Of a stretch of 64,000 nucleotides of DNA, positions 27,384-35,411 are shown piece by piece. The translations under genes and the position numbers were made by a program. Source of the DNA: JBCBUE01 sp039818285 (GTDB lineage: Bacteria; Planctomycetota; Phycisphaerae; Phycisphaerales; Phycisphaeraceae); NCBI GenBank assembly GCA_039818285.1, contig JBCBUE010000010.1, forward strand, positions 14,554-78,553, given 5' to 3'. Below the pieces are notes generated by a model. The model saw nothing but the letters and a program-made list of their open reading frames with translations, was not told where the DNA came from and made no database searches. Every line of letters starts with the position of its first letter. Position 1 is the stretch's first letter.

Positions 27384-28138
27384 AATGGAACTTCCGCGGA
27401 AGACTGGCCGACTGCCTGCTGCTGAGCTATCGCACGCCGGCCGAGTCGGTGCGCGACCTCGTGCCGACCGGGCTGCAGCTGATCACGCGCGGGCCCTGGG
27501 CGTTCTGGAACGTCGTCGCCTGCCGCGTCGAGCACATCCGCCCCGAGGGGCTGCCGGCGTGGAGCGGGCTCGGCTACCACCACGTCGCCTATCGCCTGCT
27601 CACCCGCTGCATCACCACCGACGCCGAGTTCATCGACGGGCTGCACTTCGTGCGCTCCTTCGCCGATCACGCGTTCGTCACGGCCATGGGCCAGTACGTC
27701 ACGGATTTCCGCTTCCACCCGGCGGCGATCCGCGTCGACGCAGGAGGCTTCGCGCTCGACCGTGACGCGACGGTGGTCACGCTCGCCGACCCCGCGCCGG
27801 CCGTCGAGCTCGCCGCGACCTGGCCGGCCGACTCCTGCTTCCCGACGCTCAAGGACGCTCAGGAGTTCCTGCGCTACCGCCCGCTGTCCATGGCCCCCGA
27901 CGGCCGCGGCAACGCCCGGCTGGCCGAGGTCACCCGCGACGACCGCGCCTGGCGCGAGCGCATCGTCAACGTCGGCGAGCACCGGCACGCCCTGTTCGAC
28001 GAGCTCGGCCAGCGCGACGCGACGCTCGAGCTGGCCACCGCGATCGAACCGATCGATTACCGATGGTCGCTCGGCCGCACGGTCGGCCTGCTGGGCTACC
28101 GCTCCGCCGAACGGCGGACCGCCGGCAGCGTGGCCTAA
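27380..28138 (+). CDS. DUF2071 (YqjF-like) protein
   Basis: A 252-residue cytoplasmic protein of the DUF2071 family. WNVVACRVEHIRPEGLPAW and YHHVAYRLLTRCITTDAEFI match the family's N-terminal half, followed by GLHFVRSFADHAFV. The biochemical role of the family is unknown; its fold is related to acetoacetate decarboxylase-like barrels. The ATG at 27380 overlaps the previous TGA. It ends the three-gene operon and converges on the DUF427 gene with a 12-base gap. Confidence 0.8.
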   Translation: MKWNFRGRLADCLLLSYRTPAESVRDLVPTGLQLITRGPWAFWNVVACRVEHIRPEGLPAWSGLGYHHVAYRLLTRCITTDAEFIDGLHFVRSFADHAFVTAMGQYVTDFRFHPAAIRVDAGGFALDRDATVVTLADPAPAVELAATWPADSCFPTLKDAQEFLRYRPLSMAPDGRGNARLAEVTRDDRAWRERIVNVGEHRHALFDELGQRDATLELATAIEPIDYRWSLGRTVGLLGYRSAERRTAGSVA

Positions 28139-28150
28139 CGCTTCACCACC

Positions 28151-28651
28151 TCACCAGTGCATCGTGCCAGGCTCGCCCTTGAACGGGCCGACGACGCGCG
28201 GCGTGACCCACCCGCCGTAAAAGTTGCCCGGCTGCGGCGTGGCGCGGTCGTCGCCGACCCAGCAGGCGTCCATCGCGTGGCAGTACACACAGACGTGATC
28301 GGCGATCGGCGCAAAGCCCGCCGTCGGCCGGGGGTACGACCACGCCGCTCGATCGGCCACGTCTTCGCCAACCACGACGTCGAAATAGGCCGCCCGCCCC
28401 TTCCACTCGCAGAAGCTCGACGCCCCCGCCACCGGCCGCAACACCCCCTCGGCGAAGTCGTCCGGCGGCAGGTAGTACGTCGGCGGATGCGACGTCTCCA
28501 GCACCCGCCACGCCCGGTCGGTCCGCATGACCTCCCGGCCGGCAAACTCGATTCGGATCGACTCGGGCACCGGCTCCAGCCGCGGCGGGCGCGGGTAGTC
28601 CCAGACGGACTCCTGCCCCGGCCCCGGCTTCATCGGCGTGGGATGGCTCAT
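28151..28651 (-). CDS. DUF427 family protein
   Basis: A 166-residue protein that fits DUF427 well: ESVWDYPRPPRLEPV, LETSHPPTYYLPPDDF, FCEWKGRAAYFDV, WSYPRPTAGFAPIADHVCVY, and the close FYGGWVTPRVVGPFKGEPGT. The family folds as a small beta barrel of unknown biochemical function. It is common next to oxidoreductase or light-response genes. It converges on the DUF2071 gene and is divergent from the DJ-1 gene. Confidence 0.88.
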   Translation of the reverse strand: MSHPTPMKPGPGQESVWDYPRPPRLEPVPESIRIEFAGREVMRTDRAWRVLETSHPPTYYLPPDDFAEGVLRPVAGASSFCEWKGRAAYFDVVVGEDVADRAAWSYPRPTAGFAPIADHVCVYCHAMDACWVGDDRATPQPGNFYGGWVTPRVVGPFKGEPGTMHW

Positions 28652-28733
28652 AGGCCACGCTAGGCCCGCCCCGCACCGGCCCCGCGGCCCACCTCCTGCC
28701 GCGCCGCCTTGCCACGCCCGCCGCCCACCCGCC

Positions 28734-28739
28734 TACACT
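28734..28739 (+). promoter_or_regulatory. Candidate -10 element for the DJ-1/PfpI gene
   Basis: TACACT ends 5 bases before the ATG at 28745. There is no ribosome binding site between, so a leaderless transcript is likely. Confidence 0.4.
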
Positions 28740-28744
28740 CGGCC

Positions 28745-29299
28745 ATGCTCGAAGACACCCCCCTGCAAGGCAAGCGCGTGCTCATCTTCGTCGGCGACGC
28801 CTACGAAGACATGGAGTTGCAGTACCCCAAGTACCGCCTGCGCGAGGCCGGCGCCGAAGTCGTGGTCGCCGGGCTCGAGGCCGACGTCACCCACAAGGGC
28901 AAGCACGGCTACCCGCAACGCAGCGAAGCGGCCATCGGCTCGCTGTCGGCCGACCTGTTCGACGGCCTGGTCGTGCCTGGCGGCTGGATGCCCGACAAGC
29001 TCCGCCGATACGACGAGGTCAAGGCCATCACCAAGGCCATCGCCGACGCCGGCAAGCCCATCGCCTCCATCTGCCACGGGCCCTGGATCGACATCTCGGC
29101 CGGCATCGTCGATGGCGTGACCTACACCGGCAGCCCGGGCATCAAGGACGACCTCGCCAACGCCGGCGCGACCTACGTCGACGCCGAGGTCAGCATCGAC
29201 CAGGCTCACCAGCGCGTCTCGTCCCGCCGGCCCGACGACCTCCCCGCCTTCTGCACCGCCTACGTCGAGATGCTCAGCGACATCGGCGCCGGCGTCTGA
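28745..29299 (+). CDS. DJ-1/PfpI family protein
   Basis: A 184-residue glutamine amidotransferase-like protein. The nucleophile elbow is ASICHGPW with the conserved cysteine near residue 102. The acidic partner lies in FVGDAYEDMELQYP, and VVPGGWMPDKLR is typical of the family. Relatives act as deglycases, general stress proteins or intracellular peptidases; the exact role cannot be told apart by sequence. The gene is followed 12 bases later by the cNMP-flavoprotein gene, possibly as a stress-response pair. Confidence 0.9.
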   Translation: MLEDTPLQGKRVLIFVGDAYEDMELQYPKYRLREAGAEVVVAGLEADVTHKGKHGYPQRSEAAIGSLSADLFDGLVVPGGWMPDKLRRYDEVKAITKAIADAGKPIASICHGPWIDISAGIVDGVTYTGSPGIKDDLANAGATYVDAEVSIDQAHQRVSSRRPDDLPAFCTAYVEMLSDIGAGV

Positions 29300-29311
29300 C
29301 CGGGTGAACCG

Positions 29312-31012
29312 ATGACCACGACGCCCACGCAACCGCGCCGCCCGGCCTTCTCGATCACGGACCTCGTCCCGCCCGACGACCCGGTGCTGCACCCCGCGCT
29401 GACCGAGCGTCAGCTACGCGAGGTCGCCGCGCTCGCGCACTGCCGCGAATACGCGCCGGGCGAGGTGATGTTCGAGCAGGGCCAGCGCAACGCCCCGCTC
29501 ATCGTGCTCGAGTCGGGGTCGGTCGACATCTACGACCGCACGCAGCCGGGCGACACGCTGATCGCCCGCGTCATCGCCGGCCGATTCGTCGGCGACCTGG
29601 CGATGTTCACCGGCGAGCCCACCCTGGCCGAGTGCGTCGCCAGCGAGTCCGTCCGCGCCCTGATCATCGACCAGCCCCAGGTCCGCCGCCTGATCGCCCA
29701 GCAGCCCGACGTCGGCGACCTGATCCTCCGCACGCTCATCGCCCGGCGCGAGTGGCTCTCCGGCCACGGGCTCGGGCAGATCAAGCTCATCGGCTCCCGC
29801 TGGTCCGAGCACACCTTCCGCCTCCGCGACTTCCTCTCGCGCAACCAGGTGCTGTTCCGCTACTACGACCTGGACAGCGACCCCGAGGTCGACGGCATGC
29901 TCAAGGCCTTCGGGATCGACCCCGCCGACACGCCCGTGCTCATCTGCCCCAAGGGCGTGCACCGCAACCCCACCGTCGAGCAGGTCGCCGAGAACTTCGG
30001 CCTCCGCGCCCGCCTCGACGAGAGCAAGGTCGTCGACCTGCTCGTCGTCGGCGCCGGGCCCGGCGGGCTCGCCTCGGCGGTGTACGGCGGCAGCGAGGGG
30101 CTCGACACGCTGGTCATCGAGGCCGACTCGCCCGGCGGCCAGGCCGGCACCAGCTCGCGCATCGAGAACTACCTCGGCTTCCCCATGGGCGTCTCCGGCG
30201 ACGACCTGACCCAGCGCGCCGTGCTGCAGGCCCGCAAGTTCGGCGTCACCCTCACCAGCCCGCGCACCGTCGACACCATCGACTGCGAGGGCATGGTCAA
30301 GCGCGTCCGCCTCTCCGGCGGCGAGGTCGTCACCGCCCGATCGGTCGTCGTCGCCGTCGGCGTCGATTACCGCAAGCTGCCCTGCCCCGACTGCGAACGC
30401 TACGACGGCCGCGGCGTCTACTACGGCGCCTCCCACCAGGAGGCCGAGCAGTGTCGCGACGAGACGGTCGTCGTCGTCGGCGGGGGCAACTCCGCCGGAC
30501 AGGCCGCGATCAACCTCTCTCAGACCGCCGCGCACGTGCTCCTCGTCATCCGCCGCGACTCGCTGGCCGAGAGCATGTCCCGCTACCTCATCGATCGAAT
30601 CGACCGCGCCGACAACATCGAGCTCGTCACCGAGACCCAGCTCACCGGCTTCGTCGGCGACGCCGGGCTCGAACGCGTGACCATGACCCGCCGCGACGGC
30701 AACGAATCACGGGTCGAAACCGGCTCCGTCTTCGTGATGATCGGGGCCGACCCGCGCACCGACTGGCTGCGCGGCTGCGTCGGCCTCGACGACCGCGGGT
30801 TCATCGTCACCGGCGAGGACGCCCGCCATCACCCCGACTTCGCCGACCACTGGGGCCAGACCGACCGCGAGCCGTTCCTGCTCGAAACCACACGCCCCGG
30901 CATCTTCGCCGTCGGCGACGTGCGCTCCGGCTCGATCAAGCGCGTGGCGTCGGCCGTCGGCGAGGGCTCGATGGCCGTGAAATACGTCCACGAGCACCTG
31001 GCCGTGGTCTGA
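29312..31012 (+). CDS. Cyclic-nucleotide-binding, glutaredoxin-like, thioredoxin reductase-like fusion lacking CxxC
   Basis: A 566-residue three-part protein. A cNMP-binding domain (about 30-140) is followed by a glutaredoxin-like domain (about 155-240; DTPVLICPKGVHRNPTV) and an FAD/NAD domain of the thioredoxin reductase type (about 245-566). That last part has GAGPGGLASAVYGGSEGL, GGQAGTSSRIENYLGFP, VVVGGGNSAGQAA and FAVGDVRSGSIKR. The redox CxxC of thioredoxin reductase is replaced by YGASHQEA, and the glutaredoxin part starts GSRWSEHT without cysteines. It should bind flavin and NAD(P)H but cannot use the standard disulfide relay. Related fusions are known; their electron acceptor is unclear. 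Confidence 0.85.
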   Translation: MTTTPTQPRRPAFSITDLVPPDDPVLHPALTERQLREVAALAHCREYAPGEVMFEQGQRNAPLIVLESGSVDIYDRTQPGDTLIARVIAGRFVGDLAMFTGEPTLAECVASESVRALIIDQPQVRRLIAQQPDVGDLILRTLIARREWLSGHGLGQIKLIGSRWSEHTFRLRDFLSRNQVLFRYYDLDSDPEVDGMLKAFGIDPADTPVLICPKGVHRNPTVEQVAENFGLRARLDESKVVDLLVVGAGPGGLASAVYGGSEGLDTLVIEADSPGGQAGTSSRIENYLGFPMGVSGDDLTQRAVLQARKFGVTLTSPRTVDTIDCEGMVKRVRLSGGEVVTARSVVVAVGVDYRKLPCPDCERYDGRGVYYGASHQEAEQCRDETVVVVGGGNSAGQAAINLSQTAAHVLLVIRRDSLAESMSRYLIDRIDRADNIELVTETQLTGFVGDAGLERVTMTRRDGNESRVETGSVFVMIGADPRTDWLRGCVGLDDRGFIVTGEDARHHPDFADHWGQTDREPFLLETTRPGIFAVGDVRSGSIKRVASAVGEGSMAVKYVHEHLAVV

Positions 31013-31030
31013 GTCAAGGAGACACCCACC

Positions 31031-31891
31031 GTGAGGAACACTCCGCGTCACGCCGCACTGATCGTCGCTCTATCGTGTTCGGCCGGGCTGTGGGTCGGCT
31101 GCGAAACCGTTCAGGACTACTTGGCGGCCGCGGATCGCCCGACCGCACGCATCACCGATGCATCGCTCGCCGACTTCGCGTTGGATTCTGCCGACCTGCT
31201 GCTCGATGTCGAGGTCACCAACCCCTACGGCGTCGCGTTGCCGACACCCGCGATCGAATATGCGCTAAGCTCGCGCGGCGCATCGATCGTCCGCGGCACG
31301 GCCGATGCGCAGGGCGCCATCCCCGCCAACGGCCGGCAAACCGTGCAAGTGCCCGTCGGCGTGGTGTTCGCCGACGTGTTGAGCGCGGTGCGCGGTGTCA
31401 AGCCCGGCGAGGTCGTGCCCTACGACTTCGACGGGGCGCTCGTGACCACGGCGCCGGGCATCGGCGACGTGCGTCTGCCGCTCAGCCGGTCGGGCGAACT
31501 GCCCGTGCCAGCCCCGCCGGCGGTATCTCTCAGCGGGATCGACATCGACAATCTCTCACTGACCTCCGCCGACCTGACCGTCCGCGCCGATGTCACCAAC
31601 CCCAATACGTTCCGCCTGGCGCTCGCTCAGCTCGACTACGACCTCAGCCTGGCGGGGCGCGAGATCGCTAGCGCGGCCGCGGCCAACGCCCCGCCGCTCG
31701 GGCCCGGCGACGCCGGCTCGTTCAGCTTTCCGATCTCGGTTCGGCCGATCGACCTCGGCGCCGCGTTCATCAACGTGCTGCGTGGATCGTCGGCCAGCTA
31801 CGCCCTGCAAGGCGCGTTCGCCGCGGACTCACCGTTCGGGCCGATCACGCTGCCCGTCGATCGAACGGGCGATGTGCCGCTGAATCGATAA
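31031..31891 (+). CDS. LEA14/WHy-domain lipoprotein
   Basis: A 286-residue protein. The lipoprotein signal (1-23) ends LWVGC with the lipidated cysteine at 24. Two water stress and hypersensitive response (WHy/LEA type 2) repeats follow, near 40-155 and 170-280. Each has the pattern of a strand followed by V-T-NPY or V-T-NPN (VEVTNPYGV, ADVTNPNTF). Such domains are linked to desiccation and osmotic stress. The GTG start at 31031 has AAGGAG 10 bases upstream. It follows the flavoprotein gene by 18 bases and converges on the MscS gene, another osmotic-stress function. Confidence 0.82.
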   Translation: MRNTPRHAALIVALSCSAGLWVGCETVQDYLAAADRPTARITDASLADFALDSADLLLDVEVTNPYGVALPTPAIEYALSSRGASIVRGTADAQGAIPANGRQTVQVPVGVVFADVLSAVRGVKPGEVVPYDFDGALVTTAPGIGDVRLPLSRSGELPVPAPPAVSLSGIDIDNLSLTSADLTVRADVTNPNTFRLALAQLDYDLSLAGREIASAAAANAPPLGPGDAGSFSFPISVRPIDLGAAFINVLRGSSASYALQGAFAADSPFGPITLPVDRTGDVPLNR

Positions 31892-31903
31892 CCGTGCGGT
31901 CGC

Positions 31904-32899
31904 TCAACCCTGCGCCTGCACGACCTTGCCATCCAGGTGCACGTCCATCTGCGGGTACGGGATGCCGATCCCGGCCTCGTCCATCGCCATCTTGATCTCG
32001 CGCGTCAGGCTCTGCTTCACGGCCAGGAAGTCGGCCGCCTCGGCCCAGTACCACACCTTCCAGTCGACCGACGACCCGCCGAGCTGGTCGAGCACGACCA
32101 TGAACCCACGATCGTCGCCCTCGATCACGTCGTCGCGGCTCTGGCAGACGTTCTCGAGCACCTCGCGGGTCTTGTCGATGTCGGCGTCGTAACTCGCGCC
32201 GACCAGCACCTCGACACGCCGCTGCGGGTGGTACGTGATGACCTCGATGGTCGAGCCGAACACCGCCGCGTTGGGCATGATGATCCGGCGGTTGTCGAGA
32301 CTGTCGACGTTGGTCGTGAACAGGCTGATCTCGGCGATCTTGCAGAGCTGGCCGTTGAGCACGCAGACGTCGCCGATCTTGAACGGCCGGAACGTCAGCA
32401 GCATGATCCCCGCCGCGAAGCTCGACAGCGTCCCCTGGAACGCCAGGCCCACGGCCAGACCCGCGGCACCGAGCACGGCCGCGAAGCTCGTCGTGTTCAC
32501 GCCGAAGATGCTGATGCACATCAGGATCGCGATCAGCAGCACCAGCCAACGCGTCAAGCTGCCAAAGAACTTCGTCAGCGTCTCGTCGAAATTGGCCCGC
32601 TTGAGGGCTCGGATCACCCAGCCCTTGAGGATGCCCGAAACGATCAGGGCAATGATGAACAGGACGATCGCGCCCAACACCATCCCGGCGAACTGCATCA
32701 AGGCAGGGCCGTAGACCTCGAAGAACTCGGCGGACTTGGAGAGGTCCCCGGAAAGCAGACCGAGCGCGGCCTCCTGGCCGGCGGCCGCGGCCTCGTTGAC
32801 CGCCTCGCTCGCCTGCTCGGCGGCCTCCTCGGGGGTCGGCGCAGCGTCGGGGTCGGCAGGGGCGTCCTGCGCCAGCGTCAACGGCAGATGGATCGACAT
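31904..32899 (-). CDS. Small-conductance mechanosensitive channel (MscS family)
   Basis: A 331-residue channel that opens under membrane tension to release solutes. An Ala/Glu-rich N-terminal region of about 60 residues is followed by three membrane helices (about 70-95, 110-135, 138-160). The pore-lining third helix is the Gly/Ala-rich LGAAGLAVGLAFQGTLSSFA. The beta domain includes PFKIGDVCVLNGQLCKI and NRRIIMPNAAV, and a C-terminal alpha/beta domain follows. AGGAG lies 7 bases before the ATG. The extended N-terminus may hold a signal-like segment (LPLTLAQDAPA). Confidence 0.94.
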   Translation of the reverse strand: MSIHLPLTLAQDAPADPDAAPTPEEAAEQASEAVNEAAAAGQEAALGLLSGDLSKSAEFFEVYGPALMQFAGMVLGAIVLFIIALIVSGILKGWVIRALKRANFDETLTKFFGSLTRWLVLLIAILMCISIFGVNTTSFAAVLGAAGLAVGLAFQGTLSSFAAGIMLLTFRPFKIGDVCVLNGQLCKIAEISLFTTNVDSLDNRRIIMPNAAVFGSTIEVITYHPQRRVEVLVGASYDADIDKTREVLENVCQSRDDVIEGDDRGFMVVLDQLGGSSVDWKVWYWAEAADFLAVKQSLTREIKMAMDEAGIGIPYPQMDVHLDGKVVQAQG

Positions 32900-32986
32900 G
32901 TCTTTCTCCTGGCCTGATCAAGGGTTCGACAAGAGAGTCGTGCAGAGGGTAACCCCGATCGCCGCTGCCGCAAACACCGATGCCCG

Positions 32987-33508
32987 CTACGGCGTCAGCG
33001 TGATGACCTGCCCGGCAGCGGCGGGCGCCGACTGCGGCAGGTAGACGCGGACCTTGTCGATCGGGTACTCGCCCAGGCCGTCGTCGGGCGTGCGGTCGGT
33101 CCCGATCGACTCGACCGTCACCTCGCCGCCGGGCCCGGCGAGCGTGAACAGGATCGTCCGCCGCGCGAACCCCTGGTCGTCGGTGTCGACCGTCGCCCAG
33201 GCGATCCACGACTCGCGGACCGGCGTGCCGGTGTAGGCCGCGATCTCGGCGTCGTTCTCGACCATCGCCTTGCTCTGCTGGTACTGAGCCGATCGCTTGG
33301 TCGAAACGGTCGACCCGATCAACCCGCCGCCAAAGCAGGACAGCGACGCGAACGTCGTGAACACGGCGACGGTCAGGCAGAACTTCTTCCAGTTCGTCGC
33401 CCACCAGGTCGGGTCCACCGACGGCCGGGTCAGCGCGTCGGTCGCGGGCTCCGGGGCGGGCTCGGCGGAAGGACCCTGGGGGGGCGTGTCGGGCGGATCG
33501 GGGGCCAT
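32987..33508 (-). CDS. Coa1-like single-helix membrane protein
   Basis: A 173-residue protein. The Pro-rich cytosolic tail (1-33) is followed by WWATNWKKF and a membrane helix (about 43-65), then a periplasmic domain. The arrangement resembles bacterial cytochrome oxidase assembly factor Coa1: WW..NWK.F before the helix, QYQQSKAMVENDAEIAAYTG after it, then a small beta domain. No oxidase genes are in the window, so the role remains a family-level guess. TACCCT ends 6 bases before the ATG. Confidence 0.65.
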   Translation of the reverse strand: MAPDPPDTPPQGPSAEPAPEPATDALTRPSVDPTWWATNWKKFCLTVAVFTTFASLSCFGGGLIGSTVSTKRSAQYQQSKAMVENDAEIAAYTGTPVRESWIAWATVDTDDQGFARRTILFTLAGPGGEVTVESIGTDRTPDDGLGEYPIDKVRVYLPQSAPAAAGQVITLTP

Positions 33509-33514
33509 CGGGAC

Positions 33515-33534
33515 AGGGTAGGCGACCCTACGAT
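33515..33534. promoter_or_regulatory. Compact divergent promoter pair, both predicted leaderless
   Basis: The two start codons are only 32 bases apart. TACCCT (33520-33515, minus) ends 6 bases before the Coa1-like ATG. TACGAT (33529-33534, plus) ends 6 bases before the zinc-ribbon ATG. The upstream parts of each promoter must lie inside the opposite gene. Confidence 0.4.
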
Positions 33535-33540
33535 GAGGCC

Positions 33541-33873
33541 ATGGCGTTCGTTGGCGCGTTCATCCTGCTCGTGATCGCCGTGATGGGCATGGCGTTCATG
33601 ATCGCCATGATCGCGGCGGCGTTCCGCGCGATCCACCCCATCGAGCCCAACGCCTCGGGCATCAAACGCTGGGTCTGCGCCCGGTGCGGCTACCCCGGCC
33701 GCGGGCTCGAGGGCAAGTCGTGCCCCGAGTGCGGCGGCACCTTCATTGAGGTCGCCGGCATCGAGCGCCGCCGCCGGGCCGAGGCGATCAACGCCCTCAA
33801 GGGGGCGAGCGTCGCGATCCTGGCCGTCGGTTTCGTGACCGCCCTGCTATTCCTCATCCGCCTGTCGGGCTAG
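33541..33873 (+). CDS. Zinc-ribbon membrane protein
   Basis: A 110-residue protein. The first membrane helix (about 5-30) is followed by a zinc ribbon with two CxxC knuckles, CARCGYPGRGL and CPECGG. A basic helix and a second membrane helix (about 85-107) complete it. The CxRCGY...CPECG pattern recurs at 62243-63787 and is common in small planctomycete membrane proteins. The function is unknown. Its 3' end overlaps the convergent methyltransferase gene by 27 bases. Confidence 0.75.
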   Translation: MAFVGAFILLVIAVMGMAFMIAMIAAAFRAIHPIEPNASGIKRWVCARCGYPGRGLEGKSCPECGGTFIEVAGIERRRRAEAINALKGASVAILAVGFVTALLFLIRLSG

Positions 33874-34425
33874 CCACGCGAGCTGCTCGAGATTGCCGCC
33901 CTTGCTGCCTCGGATCGGCGAATCGATCAACCCCGCGAGACGCAGGCCATGCTCGTCCGCGACCGCCTCGGCCGCGGCCCGGCTGATGCCGTGCCCGTCC
34001 GCGTCCGCCAGCCGGTGCTCGCCCGACTCGTAGTGCGGCTTGACCAGCGCCACGATCGACCCGCCCGACGACAGCCAACGCAGCGCGGCCGGCACGGCCT
34101 TGCCCAGCTTGGTCCAGCCCAGGTCGATCACCGCCAGCCCGCACCCGCCCCGCGCCTCGCTCGGCGGCTCGGCGTGCACCGCGTTCGTGCGCTCCATCAC
34201 CACCACCCGCTCGTCCTGGCGCAGCTTCCACGCCAGCTGGCCGTACTGGGTGTCCACGGCGTAAACCCGGCGCGCCCCGCGCTGCAGCAGGCAGTCGGTG
34301 AACCCGCCGACCGAGCAGCCGAGATCGACGCACGCCACGCCCGCGGGGTCGATCGCGAACGCGTCCAGCGCCGCCACGAGCTTCAGCCCGCCGCGCGACG
34401 CGTACGTTGGCCCGCCGTCGGTCAC
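33847..34425 (-). CDS. TlyA/FtsJ-like rRNA methyltransferase without S4 domain
   Basis: A 192-residue SAM-dependent methyltransferase. It begins almost at the motif YASRGGLKL, followed by the SAM loop VDLGCSVGGFTDCLLQRGA and VYAVDTQYGQLAWKLRQDERV, as in TlyA 2'-O-methyltransferases. VALVKPHYE carries the catalytic lysine. TlyA normally has an N-terminal S4 RNA-binding domain, which is missing here. The GTG at 34425 overlaps the epimerase TGA as GTGA and is preferred to an ATG at 34449, which lies inside the epimerase gene. It probably methylates rRNA. Confidence 0.85.
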   Translation of the reverse strand: MTDGGPTYASRGGLKLVAALDAFAIDPAGVACVDLGCSVGGFTDCLLQRGARRVYAVDTQYGQLAWKLRQDERVVVMERTNAVHAEPPSEARGGCGLAVIDLGWTKLGKAVPAALRWLSSGGSIVALVKPHYESGEHRLADADGHGISRAAAEAVADEHGLRLAGLIDSPIRGSKGGNLEQLAWLARQADEE

Positions 34426-35378
34426 GTCTGCGCCCGGTACCAGTCCCACAGCCGTTCGAGCCCGGCACGCACGCCCGTCTTGGGGGCGTAACCCAGCAGC
34501 TCGCGCGCCTTGCTCACGTCCGCGTACGTGATGACCGGCTCGCTGGGCGGCGCGGGGGGCGTATCGAGCACGGCCGGCTTGCCCACCAGATCCTCGACGA
34601 TCGTCACGAAGTCGCGCATCAGCACCGGCTCACCCCGACCGAGGTTGACGATCTCGTAACCCATTGGCCGGTCCAAGGCCGCGATCACGCCGTCGACGAT
34701 GTCGTCCACGTACGTCCAGTCACGCTGCATCTCGCCGGCGTTGAACAGCTTGATCGTCTCGCCCTTGGCGACCCGGTCGGTCACCATGAACGGCATCATA
34801 TCCGGCCGGGCCCGCGGGCCGTAAACGCTGAAGAACCGAAGCGCCGTGAACGCCAGTTCGTGCAGGTTGTGGTAGCTGTGGCCGAGCAGTTCGACGGCCC
34901 GCTTGGTCGCGGGGTACGGCGCGAGCGGCTGGCCGCAGGGGTCGTCCTCGACGAACGGCAGGCGGGTCGTGTTGCCATAGACGCTCGAGGTCGACGCGAA
35001 CACGAAGTTAGGGTGCCCGTGACCGATCGCGGCCTCCAGCAGGTTCAGGCTGCCGGTGATGTTGACGTCGTGGTACAGCGGGGCCCGGCCGATGGAGTAG
35101 CGGACGTTGGCCATCGCCCCCAGGTGCGCGATCGCGGCGGGCTTGTGATCCGCGACGAGCGACGTGGTCGCCGCGGCGTCGCGGAGGTCGGCCTCGACCA
35201 GCGTGAACCGCGGGCCGTCGATCAGCCCGACGACGTTGTCGCGCTTCTGCCGCGTGTCGTAGTAGTCGTTGAAGTTGTCGAGACCGACGACCGCGTCTCC
35301 GCGATCGACGAGGCGTTCGGCGACGTGGGAGCCGATCAGGCCGGCGACGCCGGTGACTAGGTACGTTTTCTCGCTCAT
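34422..35378 (-). CDS. NAD-dependent nucleotide-sugar epimerase (UDP-glucuronate 4-epimerase-like)
   Basis: A 318-residue extended short-chain dehydrogenase. The NAD loop is VTGVAGLIGSHVAERL. The catalytic pair YPATK lies near 155-159, with the serine in STSSVYGN. LDNFNDYYDTRQKRDNV and the later RPDMMPFMVTDRV and QRDWTYVDDIVDGV match UDP-glucuronate 4-epimerases, which supply galacturonate for surface polysaccharides. UDP-glucose 4-epimerase activity is the alternative. It lies between lpxA and the methyltransferase gene on the same strand, next to the lipid A genes. Confidence 0.88.
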   Translation of the reverse strand: MSEKTYLVTGVAGLIGSHVAERLVDRGDAVVGLDNFNDYYDTRQKRDNVVGLIDGPRFTLVEADLRDAAATTSLVADHKPAAIAHLGAMANVRYSIGRAPLYHDVNITGSLNLLEAAIGHGHPNFVFASTSSVYGNTTRLPFVEDDPCGQPLAPYPATKRAVELLGHSYHNLHELAFTALRFFSVYGPRARPDMMPFMVTDRVAKGETIKLFNAGEMQRDWTYVDDIVDGVIAALDRPMGYEIVNLGRGEPVLMRDFVTIVEDLVGKPAVLDTPPAPPSEPVITYADVSKARELLGYAPKTGVRAGLERLWDWYRAQT

Positions 35379-35411
35379 AGATCGGACCGCGGGGCGAACG
35401 CCCGCGGCGGG

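Noticed and set aside
29632..31671. A 679-codon plus-strand frame overlapping the flavoprotein and LEA-type genes
   Set aside because: Wrong frame of two well-supported proteins, with an extreme Arg content.
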